Positions 1-9,064 are shown, counted from the stretch's first letter. The stretch is DNA of 36,209 nucleotides from Schlesneria paludicola DSM 18645 (GCA_945869955.1 CAMBQP010000036.1:1-36209); one strand, 5' to 3'. Notes: generated by a model not told the origin, from the sequence alone. Numbers and translations are program-made.

Positions 1-1026
1 CAGCCAATGCCTCCGATCGAGTTGATCGAGTGTCACAAGCAGTAGCGGGATTCCAAACGACTCGGGACGAAAGGTTTTTAAATCGATTTCGATGTCCAGG
101 AACTGCATCGGAAAATAAAGCAGGTAGGCGATCACAGCCGCAAACGCCAGGCGATCGGATTGGGTATGACGACGAGTCATCCAGAATACCGGACAGGCCC
201 CCAGAGCGAGCGCACTCGAACTACAGGCTTCCAACAGCAGATGTGACGGCCAGATCGCATAGATCGGGATCAGGAAGAGGTGTACGAACTGAATGTGTTC
301 GCCAAAGAACAGTCCACGATCCAGATAGCTGCGAAACCCTTTGCCATGCAGCAGGTTCCAGAGGTGCTCTTCGTACATGACCGAGTCGCCATGTGGGACC
401 AGCAAATTGGCATAGAGCCTGTGATTCATCGTCGTAAAAATGGCGACGTACAGACCGCAGGCAAGCCAAAGTCGCCAAGAGGGCCATGGCGCGGGATCGG
501 TCGAGTTGATCAGGGGGACGTGCGAACTGAGCGTCAACCAGGTTGTCATCCATCCCGCCAAGCACCCTGCAAACCAGAACTGAGGTGTGACACTCAGGAT
601 CCCAATCAGGGATTCGAGCCCCGCTCCCCCGGCAACGATCCACACCCATTCCCAGACATCAACCAGACACCACCAGAGCCACCCCCACCACCCCCAGCGA
701 ATCAGCCCCTCAGTCCAACTTAACCCGGGGCGTCGCGCCAGGAAAAAACCACCACAAAGCCACGTGAGTACCGCAACGACAGCGCAGGGAATCAAGGTGA
801 ACGTGTAAGGAAGATTGACAAATTCCGGTGCCGTTTGGCCAGCGAGGGGGGCTGGGCTGCGGTGAGCCATGGCGTACCAGGTCTGGGGGCTGACAAAATT
901 CGACGCGAGTTGCCGGGATGACAATGCCGTTTGAAAGTAAGTCGCGGTGAGCAATGTACCGAGTGCGACAAGGACTGCAGTTCCCGCCAGTCGACCGAGA
1001 ACGGATTGTGAGGGTGTAGAGGACAT
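1..1026 (-). CDS. DUF2079-family polytopic membrane protein (partial, C-terminus beyond left edge)
   Basis: The reading frame is open from an ATG at 1026 down to base 1, giving 342 residues with no stop, so the gene continues past the left edge. Hydrophobic segments are visible at about residues 12-35, 75-97, 110-132 and 185-200, and further ones follow after residue 245. The block around residues 217-330 has the DUF2079 pattern: an acidic site followed by EEHLWNLLHGKGF, then GEHIQFVHLFLIPIY, then a run of membrane helices ending in FRPESFGIPLLL. DUF2079 proteins are inner-membrane proteins of the GT-C glycosyltransferase type; their substrate is generally unknown, and I do not infer one. The gene is divergent from the esterase-like gene at 1352. 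No clear Shine-Dalgarno sequence precedes the ATG. Overlapping frames at 221-649 and 792-1034 are shadows. Confidence 0.8.
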   Translation of the reverse strand, partial: MSSTPSQSVLGRLAGTAVLVALGTLLTATYFQTALSSRQLASNFVSPQTWYAMAHRSPAPLAGQTAPEFVNLPYTFTLIPCAVVAVLTWLCGGFFLARRPGLSWTEGLIRWGWWGWLWWCLVDVWEWVWIVAGGAGLESLIGILSVTPQFWFAGCLAGWMTTWLTLSSHVPLINSTDPAPWPSWRLWLACGLYVAIFTTMNHRLYANLLVPHGDSVMYEEHLWNLLHGKGFRSYLDRGLFFGEHIQFVHLFLIPIYAIWPSHLLLEACSSSALALGACPVFWMTRRHTQSDRLAFAAVIAYLLYFPMQFLDIEIDLKTFRPESFGIPLLLVTLDQLDRRHWL

Positions 1027-1351
1027 GGCGACATGATAATTATTCTGCAGACGACGGTCGATGCAGCCTGATCAATTCGTCCCTCTCAAAAGCGATTCAA
1101 CCCCAAAAACGCCCCTCAACTCGATTTCTTTGCACAATGTTGTGTTGTTGGCGATCCGCCGTAGCAACATGCTGATCGGCCGCTGGCGGTTGGTGGATTG
1201 ACTTCCGACACATTCGTGGCTGGAATGCGGGATTTCATTCTGTTGATCGTGGGCAATTGCTGCGGAGTTTTGTACAATAAACAATGGTTTGAGTTGGCAT
1301 TCACGCAAATGCACGACGCTGATCCCCTTCCAGTGAATCACGAGCGATACC
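1027..1351. other. Divergent intergenic region
   Basis: This gap separates the divergent genes starting at 1026 (-) and 1352 (+), so it should hold both promoters. A TACAAT hexamer at 1273-1278 could be a -10 box for the rightward gene, but no convincing -35 lies 16-18 bases upstream. I see no gene, repeat or terminator here. Confidence 0.4.
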
Positions 1352-4300
1352 ATGAATCTTAATCGGTTGCCACAATCCCGTTGTCGATCCGTATTTCCCC
1401 TGATACTTACCTTGTTCGTGAACTTTGGTTGGCATGGGGATGCCGCAAATGCACAAACGGCTCTGCCGAGAGAGGATTATCGCCTCTGGAAACATTCGGG
1501 TTCGCTCACAATACTGACAACTCCCGAGGGGGCAGAATTACCCGCGACCGCTGTTGTCGAGAACTTTCCGCTGTTGGTCAGACTCAATAGCGAGAGTTTG
1601 GATTTTCGTCAGGCAAATCCCACGGGTGATGACCTGAGGGTTTCATCAGAAACCGGAACGCCGCTCCCGTTTCAAATCGAAGCCTGGGATGCTGTGAAGG
1701 GAGAGGCTGCTGTCTGGATCCGGATTCCACAAATTCGGGGGAATGCCCGACAAACCATCCGACTGTACTGGGGTAACCCCGCAGCGAAAACCGCGTCACA
1801 CGGCGACCAGGTCTTCAACGAAGAGAATGGTTACTTGTGCGTGTTTCACATGAACGGGCCTGTTCAAGATGAAACCGGTCGGTTGGAATGCAAAGATACC
1901 GGAACGACCGAAGTGCGAGGGATGATTGGCGAGGCTCGGCATTTCCCCGGTCAACGCGGGGTCTTTTGTGGGGACAAAATTGCGGGTTTTCCAACCCAGT
2001 CAAAACCCAATACCACCGAAGCCTGGTTTCGTTCGGAAGTGGCGAATGGACGAGTGCTCGGCTGGGGGAATGAAGAGGCTCAGGGTAAGGTGATTCTCAA
2101 TTATCGAAGTCCCCCCCACGTGCGGATGGAATGCTACTTTTCGGGTGCCGATGTCGCGGGAAAGACACCCGTACCCAGGTTTGAGTGGGTTCACGTGGTG
2201 CATACCTACCGCAACGGTGAATCTCTGCTGTACGTGAACGGGATCTTGGATGGAGTCACCCGCACGAATTCCTCGCCACTGGCGATCAAAACTCCCGCAC
2301 GCATGTGGATCGGTGGCTGGTATGACAATTACGACTTCAGCGGTGATGTCGACGAAGTCCGTGTGTCAAACGTGGTTCGCTCGCCGGAATGGGCGCGGTT
2401 GTCTTATGAAAACCAAAAGCCTCTGCAAACTTTAGCTGGTCACCTCGTACAAGAAGGAGAGATTTTTTCGGTCACACCCGAGCAAGTTTCTGTGGTCGAA
2501 GGGGAAAGTGTCGACGTGACCGCACGAGCAGGGGGAGCGCAGAAGGTCTATTGGACCCTGAAACGAGACGGGGAAGAGACGCTGATTTCCACCGACCGTT
2601 TTCAGGTGACCGTGGATGCCGGACGTGTTTCCGGGGATCAATTGGCGACACTGCGGTTCCAGGCGATTTATCCCGATAAAATCGAAACCCGCGACATCCC
2701 GGTCATGATCCGGGAAGCCATTGCAGATCCGGAATTTCGCCTCGAGGCACCAACCGATTGGGATGGTCGGACTCCCCTCGAAATCGTGGCCCAAGTTACG
2801 AATCCGGATCAATTGAAATCGGCAGCAGCCCGTCAGATCGAATACGAGTGGAGCGTTGCGGACCTGGCGGTCACTCGTGAGACCGCGCCGGGCAAACTGC
2901 GACTTTTGCGTGCTCAAAACAGTGGGACACTCACCGTCGTGGCAACGGCCCGCAACGGGGGAAGCCCCATCCAGCAGCAGGTGCAGATCGCGGTGACTGA
3001 ACCGGCAAGCGACCCTTGGGTTGTTCGGACTCCGGGTGATGACGAAAAACCGGTCGATCATCAGTTTTATGCGCGGGATGACAAAAACGAAGGGACGCTG
3101 TTTTATTGCGGCAAACTGGATGAACCCGCCGACGCGGTGTTTCTGAAGCTCTATGCCAATGACAAGCTGGTTACGACAGCGACGAGCAAGCTGGATTCGA
3201 ATCAGAACTACCATTTGACGGCGAAGTTGAAACCGGGATTGATTCAGTACCGGGTGGAATTTGGCAAGCAGGTGGGGGCGACCGAAACGGTGCTGAACCG
3301 CGTCGGGGACCTGGTGTGTGGAGATGCATACGTGATCAATGGCCAGTCGAATGCGGTGGCAACCGATTGGGGAGAGGGTGGCGAACAGACGTTCCGAAGT
3401 GAATGGATCCGGAGTTTTGGCAGTATGTCGGGGAATCCGCAGGGAGTACGCATCTGGGGCCAGGCAGTGCATCGCAGTCGGGATGAAGAAAAACTGCAGC
3501 TTGGTTACTGGGGAATGGAGCTCGCTCGACAATTGGTGGAAAATCACAAGATGCCCATCTGCATCATCAACGGAGCGGTAGGGGGAACACGCGTCGATCA
3601 GCACCAGCGTGATCCCGAAAATCCGCTGGCGATGTCCACCATCTACGGACGATTACTTTGGCGTGTCACCGAAGCCCGGCTGACTCACGGCATTCGAGGA
3701 ATTTTCTGGCATCAGGGAGAAAATGATCAAGGGGCTGATGGTCCGACGGGTGGTTTTGGATATGAAACTTACCGACCGCTGTTTCTCGATCTGGCGGCCG
3801 CATGGAAGCAGGACTATCCCAATCTCCAACACTACTACGTGTTTCAAATCTGGCCAAAATCGTGTTCCATGGGTTTCAATGGGTCCGACAATCGATTGCG
3901 TGAAGTCCAGCGCAACCTCCCTACCGCATTTTCCCGAATGAGCATCATGTCGACAGTTGGCATCAAACCTCCAGGGGGATGCCATTATCCGCAAGCGGGC
4001 TATTTGGAATTTGCCAAACTGATTGCCCCTCTGGTCGAGCGTGACAATTACGGCAAGGTATTCACATCGTCAATCACTCCTCCAAACCTCGTCAAGTGGA
4101 AGTTTGCCAATCAAGCCCGAGACGAGATTCTGATTGAGTTTGATCAGCCTGTGCAGTGGGACGATCAACTGTTCAATCAGTTTTCGCTGGACGACAACAG
4201 CGTTCCGTTTATTTCCGGCGAATCGCTTTCAGAAACCAAAATTAGCAAACAGCTGAAACTGAAGCTGAAAGGACCGTCCAAGGGTCAGAAGCTGACCTAT

Positions 4301-4402
4301 CTGGATAGTGCCGCATGGAATCCGAATCACTTGCTTTACGGTGCGAATCGGATTGCGGTCCTGACCTTTTGTGATGTTCCGCTGGAAACGCAGACCCCTT
4401 AG
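1352..4402 (+). CDS. Exported DUF2341-LamG-sialate O-acetylesterase-like (SASA) protein
   Basis: This 1016-residue protein begins with a signal peptide; an ANA site at residues 32-34 is the likely cleavage point. A DUF2341 segment (about 70-146, ending IRLYWGNPAA) is followed by a LamG/concanavalin-like jelly roll (about 165-355, with LLYVNGILDG and VDEVRVSNVVRS). An Ig-like linker runs to about 560. The SASA/SGNH hydrolase domain spans about 640-915 and shows the GQSN nucleophile block (Ser666), NGAVGGTRVD, the HQGEND block (787-792) and a C-terminal CHYPQAGY with candidate catalytic His878. The family removes acetyl esters from carbohydrates, and the lectin-like domains suggest a polysaccharide substrate outside the cytoplasm; the exact substrate is not visible. 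It lies 71 bases upstream of the PDZ/HEAT gene on the same strand and may be co-transcribed with it. A 390-codon antisense frame at 2432-3604 is a shadow. Confidence 0.87.
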   Translation: MNLNRLPQSRCRSVFPLILTLFVNFGWHGDAANAQTALPREDYRLWKHSGSLTILTTPEGAELPATAVVENFPLLVRLNSESLDFRQANPTGDDLRVSSETGTPLPFQIEAWDAVKGEAAVWIRIPQIRGNARQTIRLYWGNPAAKTASHGDQVFNEENGYLCVFHMNGPVQDETGRLECKDTGTTEVRGMIGEARHFPGQRGVFCGDKIAGFPTQSKPNTTEAWFRSEVANGRVLGWGNEEAQGKVILNYRSPPHVRMECYFSGADVAGKTPVPRFEWVHVVHTYRNGESLLYVNGILDGVTRTNSSPLAIKTPARMWIGGWYDNYDFSGDVDEVRVSNVVRSPEWARLSYENQKPLQTLAGHLVQEGEIFSVTPEQVSVVEGESVDVTARAGGAQKVYWTLKRDGEETLISTDRFQVTVDAGRVSGDQLATLRFQAIYPDKIETRDIPVMIREAIADPEFRLEAPTDWDGRTPLEIVAQVTNPDQLKSAAARQIEYEWSVADLAVTRETAPGKLRLLRAQNSGTLTVVATARNGGSPIQQQVQIAVTEPASDPWVVRTPGDDEKPVDHQFYARDDKNEGTLFYCGKLDEPADAVFLKLYANDKLVTTATSKLDSNQNYHLTAKLKPGLIQYRVEFGKQVGATETVLNRVGDLVCGDAYVINGQSNAVATDWGEGGEQTFRSEWIRSFGSMSGNPQGVRIWGQAVHRSRDEEKLQLGYWGMELARQLVENHKMPICIINGAVGGTRVDQHQRDPENPLAMSTIYGRLLWRVTEARLTHGIRGIFWHQGENDQGADGPTGGFGYETYRPLFLDLAAAWKQDYPNLQHYYVFQIWPKSCSMGFNGSDNRLREVQRNLPTAFSRMSIMSTVGIKPPGGCHYPQAGYLEFAKLIAPLVERDNYGKVFTSSITPPNLVKWKFANQARDEILIEFDQPVQWDDQLFNQFSLDDNSVPFISGESLSETKISKQLKLKLKGPSKGQKLTYLDSAAWNPNHLLYGANRIAVLTFCDVPLETQTP

Positions 4403-4473
4403 TGGGGTTGATTCTAAGCTCCCTGATTCTTGGTGATGTCCCTCCCCCGAAATGAATTGAAAAGTGCGATTTC

Positions 4474-6975
4474 ATGAAAACGAACACGCTTTCTCGACCG
4501 GGAAAAAACACCTGGATCATCGCTGTATTCATGCTTGTTTTTGGCCAGGTTGGACGAGCCGCTCCTCCTGACCTGACACAAGGTGTTCCGGTTGATCGAA
4601 CACAGACATACAACCTCGGTTCGACAGGGCTGCGTGGCTGGATTTATACTAAGCCCGCCGATTTTCTGGACAGTGCGCAGGGACGGACAACGACCGCCAG
4701 CCGACAGATTCTGGTGACACATGTCGGTGAGGGGACCCCCGCAGCGGGAATCCTGCAAGTCAATGACGTGATCTTGGGGGTCGCGGGAAAACCGTTTAGC
4801 GCGGATGCCCGGAAGTCGATCGCAATCGCGATTCAAGAGGCAGAAAAAGAGACCAATTCGGGGATGCTGAGCCTCACCCGCTGGCGTGCCGGGAAAACCG
4901 AGGATGTTCAGTTAAAGCTGCAGGTCATGGGGACCTATTCCGACACCGCTCCGTACGACTGCCCGAAGTCAAAGCGGATTTTGGCCGCCGCCTGTCAGGT
5001 TCTGGAGAAGGAACCGTTGACCGATGACCTGTGGGGGGCGGTGACTTGTCTGGCACTGTTGTCGACAGGCCAGCCGGAATACCTGCCGCGGATTCGAGAG
5101 TACGCCCACCGGACGGCTCCCCGGACCCTGAAGCTGGAACTGAAAGATGGGATGTTCGTCTGGGATTGGGGATATCGGGGATTATTTCTCAGTGAGTACT
5201 ATTTGCTCACGGGGGATGAAGCCGTACTTCCTGCGATCCGTGAATACACGGTCGCGCTCGCCAAGGGGCAAAGCCTGTATGGAACGTTTGGACATGGAAT
5301 TTCCGGACGGACGGCGAGCGGCGAGCTTCACGGCTCGATTCCCCCCTATGGTCCCGTGAACGCGGCCGGGTTGGTGGGAAATCTGGCCATAGTGATGGGG
5401 CGAAAATGTGGTATCGACGATCCGGAAATTGATCCGGCAATCGAACGGGCCTCCCGTTTTTTTGGCTATTTTGTCGACAAGGGGAGCATTCCTTACGGTG
5501 AGCATGAGCCGTGGCCTTACCACGAAAACAACGGCAAGAATGCGATTACGGCCTTGATGTTTGCTACACAGGGTGACAAAAACCCAGAGACACGCTTCTT
5601 TGCCAAAATGTGTACGGCCGCTTATCAGAATCGGGAATATGGGCATACGGGCCAAGGGTTCAGCTACTTATGGGGAGCACTGGGAGCCAACACGGGGGGA
5701 CCCGAGGCCGCCGCCGCCTTTTTCCGCGAGGCCTCGTGGCATTTCGATCTGGTTCGTCGCCCTGATGGCTCGTTCACTTATGATGGGGGAGAACAATACG
5801 GCGGCGGACGCACAGAGGGAAATACCTATGAGGGTGCGAGTAGCTACTACGGCCTCAGTCCCGCAGCAACATACGTTCTGACGTATTCGTTGCCTTTAAA
5901 GAACCTGTTTATTACGGGGAAACAGGCAAGTCCCGCGAATCAACTCACTTCTCGGGAAGTCTCTGAGGCGGTTGCCTCGGCCCGTTTTGACCTTGAGCGT
6001 CAGCAGAAAAGTGTGCCGGAACTGGTGCATGCCTTCAGCGACTGGTCCCCGATTGTACGGAGTTGGGCTGCGGAAGAGCTATCAAAAAGGCCTGAAGCCA
6101 AAGGAATGGTGGCTCAACTGAAGGTTTTGGCAGAGGGGCCGGAAATCGCCGTTTGCCAGGGAGCTTGCGAAACCCTGGGATTTCTGCAGGAAAAAACTGC
6201 GCTGCCGGTATTCATTCGCCTGCTGCACCATCCGGATCGCTGGTTGCGATTCAAAGCCGCCCAGGCCATTCGGAAGCTGGGAGGCCAGGCCAAATCCGCC
6301 ATTCCGGAAATTCTGCAAGCGATTGCCGAGACCACAGAGCCCCTACGGCCGATCAATTGGGCGGATCCGATCCAGTTAACCCACGGCCAGTTGGCAGCGG
6401 CCCTGTTTGCGGGGCCCTTGGCAGACCATGTGATGTCGGCGGATCGGGAATTGATTTATCCGGCAATTCGAGCCGTTTCGCGGAATGCGGATGGAATGGC
6501 CCGGGCGACACTTAGAGGATTCATCGATCGACGTTTAAGTGCAGAGGACGTTCAGGCCTTGTCAGGGGATATTTTTTCCGCAGTCAAAACACCCAGTCCC
6601 GCAGACACCATGTTCAGCAATGAAATCCGCATGGCAGGGTTTAAAGCGTTGACAAAATATCATTTTCAGGAAGGAGTCGAAGCGGGTGTGCAGTTCGCCA
6701 AGACTCAAGGGGGTCATGGAAGTGAAAACCGTACCGGTGAAATCATGAAAGAAATTCAAGAATACGGGACTGCAGCTCGTGAAGCCGTTCCGGCACTGAG
6801 GGAATTGATTGACGAGTTTCACGCCCAGTGCAAAAAAGGAGAATTCCCTGCGGGGGAACTGAACGATCGTCGGGTCTCTGCCGTGCAGGATGCGATTCGC
6901 TTTATCGAAGCGGCGACAACACATCCTGACTTGAGAAGGATTGCACCGGGTGACGCTCGAAAGCCCAAGCCCTAG
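4474..6975 (+). CDS. Exported PDZ / alpha-toroid / HEAT-repeat protein (DUF6288-like)
   Basis: The 833-residue product has a signal peptide (hydrophobic core 14-24, cleavage near GRA at 27-29). A PDZ-like module occupies about 80-150, with GEGTPAAGILQVNDVILGV forming the typical ligand-binding strand and turn. Residues about 160-490 form a large helical region rich in Gly-Trp-Tyr motifs (WDWGYRG, EHEPWPYHENNGKN, YGHTGQGFSYLWG, YDGGEQYGGG) that looks like an alpha/alpha toroid; this combination matches the DUF6288 family of planctomycetes and relatives. HEAT-type repeats follow at about 515-625 (RSWAAEELSKR, RFKAAQAIRKLG). No catalytic role is established for the family that I know of. It shares direction and close spacing with the esterase-like gene at 1352, which fits a shared extracytoplasmic, possibly glycan-related function (inference). 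Confidence 0.82.
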   Translation: MKTNTLSRPGKNTWIIAVFMLVFGQVGRAAPPDLTQGVPVDRTQTYNLGSTGLRGWIYTKPADFLDSAQGRTTTASRQILVTHVGEGTPAAGILQVNDVILGVAGKPFSADARKSIAIAIQEAEKETNSGMLSLTRWRAGKTEDVQLKLQVMGTYSDTAPYDCPKSKRILAAACQVLEKEPLTDDLWGAVTCLALLSTGQPEYLPRIREYAHRTAPRTLKLELKDGMFVWDWGYRGLFLSEYYLLTGDEAVLPAIREYTVALAKGQSLYGTFGHGISGRTASGELHGSIPPYGPVNAAGLVGNLAIVMGRKCGIDDPEIDPAIERASRFFGYFVDKGSIPYGEHEPWPYHENNGKNAITALMFATQGDKNPETRFFAKMCTAAYQNREYGHTGQGFSYLWGALGANTGGPEAAAAFFREASWHFDLVRRPDGSFTYDGGEQYGGGRTEGNTYEGASSYYGLSPAATYVLTYSLPLKNLFITGKQASPANQLTSREVSEAVASARFDLERQQKSVPELVHAFSDWSPIVRSWAAEELSKRPEAKGMVAQLKVLAEGPEIAVCQGACETLGFLQEKTALPVFIRLLHHPDRWLRFKAAQAIRKLGGQAKSAIPEILQAIAETTEPLRPINWADPIQLTHGQLAAALFAGPLADHVMSADRELIYPAIRAVSRNADGMARATLRGFIDRRLSAEDVQALSGDIFSAVKTPSPADTMFSNEIRMAGFKALTKYHFQEGVEAGVQFAKTQGGHGSENRTGEIMKEIQEYGTAAREAVPALRELIDEFHAQCKKGEFPAGELNDRRVSAVQDAIRFIEAATTHPDLRRIAPGDARKPKP

Positions 6976-7020
6976 TCCAATCGTGAGCAAACGGTGGGCT
7001 CAGAAAGCATCCTACCCCAC

Positions 7021-7057
7021 CCAGTTCGCGGAATTTCTGCGAATTTCCGCGAACTGG
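7021..7057. repeat. Perfect 13-bp inverted repeat, possible terminator
   Basis: Arms at 7021-7033 (CCAGTTCGCGGAA) and 7045-7057 are exact reverse complements. Inside the 11-base loop a further TTC/GAA pair can form across a T-T mismatch, leaving a TGC tip. It starts 46 bases after the stop of the PDZ/HEAT gene. There is no T-run on either side, so if it ends transcription it is not a standard intrinsic terminator; a binding site for a dimeric protein is another reading. Confidence 0.6.
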
Positions 7058-7103
7058 TGAACTCCCCACTATACTTGTTGCGAGAGGCCGCTATAATCCC
7101 GCC

Positions 7104-7185
7104 ATCAGAGCTTCGGCTCTATCTATCCTTTGGACGATCGAGTGATCCATCGGGTAAACCCTTTCAGGGTGCGATGGGTTTTATT
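7104..7185 (+). ncRNA. Candidate structured small RNA or leader element
   Basis: An exact TATAAT lies at 7092-7097, which would place a start near 7104. Downstream come AGAGC-TTCG-GCTCT (7107-7120), a hairpin with the very stable UUCG tetraloop, and a second structure whose outer stem CCATCG/CGATGG (7147-7152 with 7172-7177) encloses an inner ACCCT/AGGGT stem (7158-7162 with 7166-7170). GTTTTATT follows at 7178-7185, as in an intrinsic terminator. The layout fits a transcript of about 80 nt. No -35 hexamer sits at the expected distance, and I do not recognise the family. It could equally be an attenuator in the leader of the helicase gene 380 bases downstream. Confidence 0.35.
7147..7185 (+). 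terminator. Terminator-like hairpin
   Basis: A 6-bp outer stem, an asymmetric internal loop (five bases against one) and a 5-bp inner stem with a TTC loop are followed by GTTTTATT. The internal loop and interrupted T-tract make it weaker than a textbook terminator. Confidence 0.45.
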
Positions 7186-7568
7186 GTGGACGCTGTTTGC
7201 GTCCAACACATCTCGTCCTGAGCCCCGCGAGCAATGCGTTGGAAGAGGGGATTTTTGCATCCGTTTGTGTCCAGCATCATTTTGCTTGGTATGAGCAGAG
7301 TCGATTATCCCAGACTCGCGGGTTCCTTATCGCGCAGCCTCATGCCAAATTCCTTGGTGCGAAGCACAGTCGTGGGACGGGTCTGGTTCCATCGCAAAAC
7401 AGATTGGCTGTTGAATGTTCCGTTTTAAGAACGTTCGAGTCGGTCAGTCCTTGTTGCTTGTTCGCCTTAATTGGCTGATTTCAACATGCTTTGCTGGGGC
7501 CGATTTCGTTTCTTCTGACCGTGTTTTGTCGTCAAAATTTGCTTCCGACGGCTAGCTTGGAGTTTTCG

Positions 7569-8906
7569 TTGAGTTTTGCTGATCTCGGGCTTTGTGAGCC
7601 CATTCTGAACGCAGTAAAGTCTGAAGGTTACGAAGTTCCGACCCCCATTCAATCGGAAGCGATTCCGCATGTTTTGGCAGGTCGAGATTTATTTGGTTGT
7701 GCACAAACCGGTACCGGAAAGACAGCAGCCTTTGCCTTGCCGATCATTCATCGATTGATGGAGTCGGGTGTCGTATCGACCAAGGTTCGTCGCCCGATTC
7801 GTGCCCTGATTCTTGCTCCGACGCGAGAATTAGCGATTCAAATTGCGGATTGTATTCTTGCTTACAGCAAGCATACCGACATTCGCCATACGCTCGTGTT
7901 TGGTGGCGTCAGTCAGGTACCGCAGGTCCGTGCCTTACAGCGTGGAATCGATATCGTCGTTGCCACGCCGGGACGTCTGTGCGATTTGATGGCACAGGGG
8001 CATGTTGATCTGAGCCATGTCGAGACGTTTGTGCTCGACGAAGCCGACCGCATGCTCGACATGGGATTTATCCACGACATTCGGCACATTGCGGAACGGG
8101 TTCCCAAGGTTCGACAAACGCTGTTTTTCTCGGCAACCATGCCAAAGGAAATCCGCGAGCTCTCGTCGACGCTGCTGAAAAATCCGGTCACGGTGGAAAT
8201 CACTCCCGTTGCAACCGCAGCGGAAACCGTGGTGCAATCGGTCTTTATCATTCCTCAATCCAACAAGCCTCGCCTGCTGCAGACGCTGCTGTCCGAAGCG
8301 GTCATTACCAGGGCGCTCGTCTTTACCCGGACGAAGCATGGAGCCGACAAGGTTTTGCGGCATTTGATGCAGGCGGGAGTGCGGGCGGATACGATTCATG
8401 GAGGCAAGTCACAGTCGAAGCGACAACGGGCGCTGGCCGACTTTAAGTCAAATCGCTTGCGAGTGCTGGTCGCGACCGATATTGCGGCCCGCGGGATTGA
8501 TGTCGATGGGATTTCGCACGTGATCAACTATGATCTGCCCGTCGAAATTGAATCTTATGTTCATCGGATTGGACGGACAGGTCGTGCTGGAGCGAGCGGT
8601 ATCGCATTGACATTCTGCGATCCCTCGGAACGTTCACGACTACGGGCGATCGAACGAGCCATTCGGCAGCCAATTGAAATCCAGAAGATCCCGACGCTCA
8701 TGGCGGCTCCTGCACCCACAGCAGTCAATCATGAGTTCAATGATCGCGAGCAGCATCGTCCCGCTCGTCCCGCAGAAGGTGCAAACACCGGTGGGCATGC
8801 AGGAATGCCACCTCGCCGTTCGCCAGGCGCCCCAGACGATCGACATCCGGCCCAGGGAAATCGTCCCGGCGGTCCGCCACGTCGTCGTAATTACAGCAGC
8901 CGCTGA
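7569..8906 (+). CDS. RhlE-type DEAD-box ATP-dependent RNA helicase
   Basis: All DEAD-box motifs are present: Q motif GYEVPTPIQ, motif I AQTGTGKT (residues 45-52 from this start), PTRELAIQ, TPGR, DEAD, SAT, the ARGIDVDG block and HRIGRTGRAG. The C-terminus is a low-complexity basic tail rich in Pro, Arg and Gly, typical of RhlE-like helicases that bind RNA. It should unwind RNA duplexes in ribosome assembly or mRNA turnover. The frame is open from a TTG at 7491, but I place the start at the TTG of 7569: GGAG lies six bases upstream, and the product then begins MSFADLGL, the usual start of this family; the 26 extra residues would be atypical. Length is then 445 residues. A long upstream leader and a possible structured RNA suggest post-transcriptional control, as for other cold-induced helicases (inference). 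Confidence 0.92.
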   Translation: MSFADLGLCEPILNAVKSEGYEVPTPIQSEAIPHVLAGRDLFGCAQTGTGKTAAFALPIIHRLMESGVVSTKVRRPIRALILAPTRELAIQIADCILAYSKHTDIRHTLVFGGVSQVPQVRALQRGIDIVVATPGRLCDLMAQGHVDLSHVETFVLDEADRMLDMGFIHDIRHIAERVPKVRQTLFFSATMPKEIRELSSTLLKNPVTVEITPVATAAETVVQSVFIIPQSNKPRLLQTLLSEAVITRALVFTRTKHGADKVLRHLMQAGVRADTIHGGKSQSKRQRALADFKSNRLRVLVATDIAARGIDVDGISHVINYDLPVEIESYVHRIGRTGRAGASGIALTFCDPSERSRLRAIERAIRQPIEIQKIPTLMAAPAPTAVNHEFNDREQHRPARPAEGANTGGHAGMPPRRSPGAPDDRHPAQGNRPGGPPRRRNYSSR

Positions 8907-8924
8907 ACTACAGCAGCCGCTGAG
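8892..8924 (+). repeat. Short tandem duplication spanning the helicase stop codon
   Basis: TACAGCAGCCGCTGA occurs at 8892-8906, ending in the stop codon, and again at 8909-8923, a period of 17 bases. The second copy lies entirely after the stop. Confidence 0.8.
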
Positions 8925-8952
8925 TTGGGCAACCGATTTGGATTTTGTTTTT

Positions 8953-8989
8953 GAACAGCCCGTACTGCCGTTTGCAGTGCGGGCTGTTC
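8953..8989. terminator. Strong 16-bp hairpin after the helicase gene
   Basis: The arm GAACAGCCCGTACTGC (8953-8968) pairs with 8974-8989 over 16 positions with a single G-T wobble, around a five-base loop (CGTTT). It lies 47 bases past the helicase stop and before the convergent VWA gene ending at 9065, so it may serve both strands. There is no T-run just after the right arm on the + strand, and the T-rich left flank reads as A-rich on the - strand, so the terminator call rests on position and stem strength. Confidence 0.6.
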
Positions 8990-9064
8990 ATGTTACTACC
9001 GACGAATCCGACGTAAGATGAGGGTTTGACGCAGAGTGAGAGCGAGGAAATGAGATTGGCCGCC

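Larger units (their letters stand above)
6976..7568. other. 593-base gene-free stretch upstream of the DEAD-box helicase
   Basis: No open frame here looks like a protein gene. The stretch holds, in order, a 13-bp perfect inverted repeat (7021-7057), an exact TATAAT hexamer (7092-7097), a hairpin closed by a UUCG tetraloop (7107-7120) and a two-part hairpin followed by GTTTTATT (7147-7185). The remaining 380 bases before the helicase start may be its leader. The latter three elements are annotated together below as a candidate small RNA. Confidence 0.6.

Noticed and set aside
1273..1278. TACAAT as a promoter -10 box
   Set aside because: No -35 hexamer is found at 16-18 bases, so it is kept only as a remark in the gap entry.
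2432..3604. 390-codon open frame on the - strand
   Set aside because: It is antisense to the SASA protein, has no recognisable motif, and the + strand frame carries clear domains.
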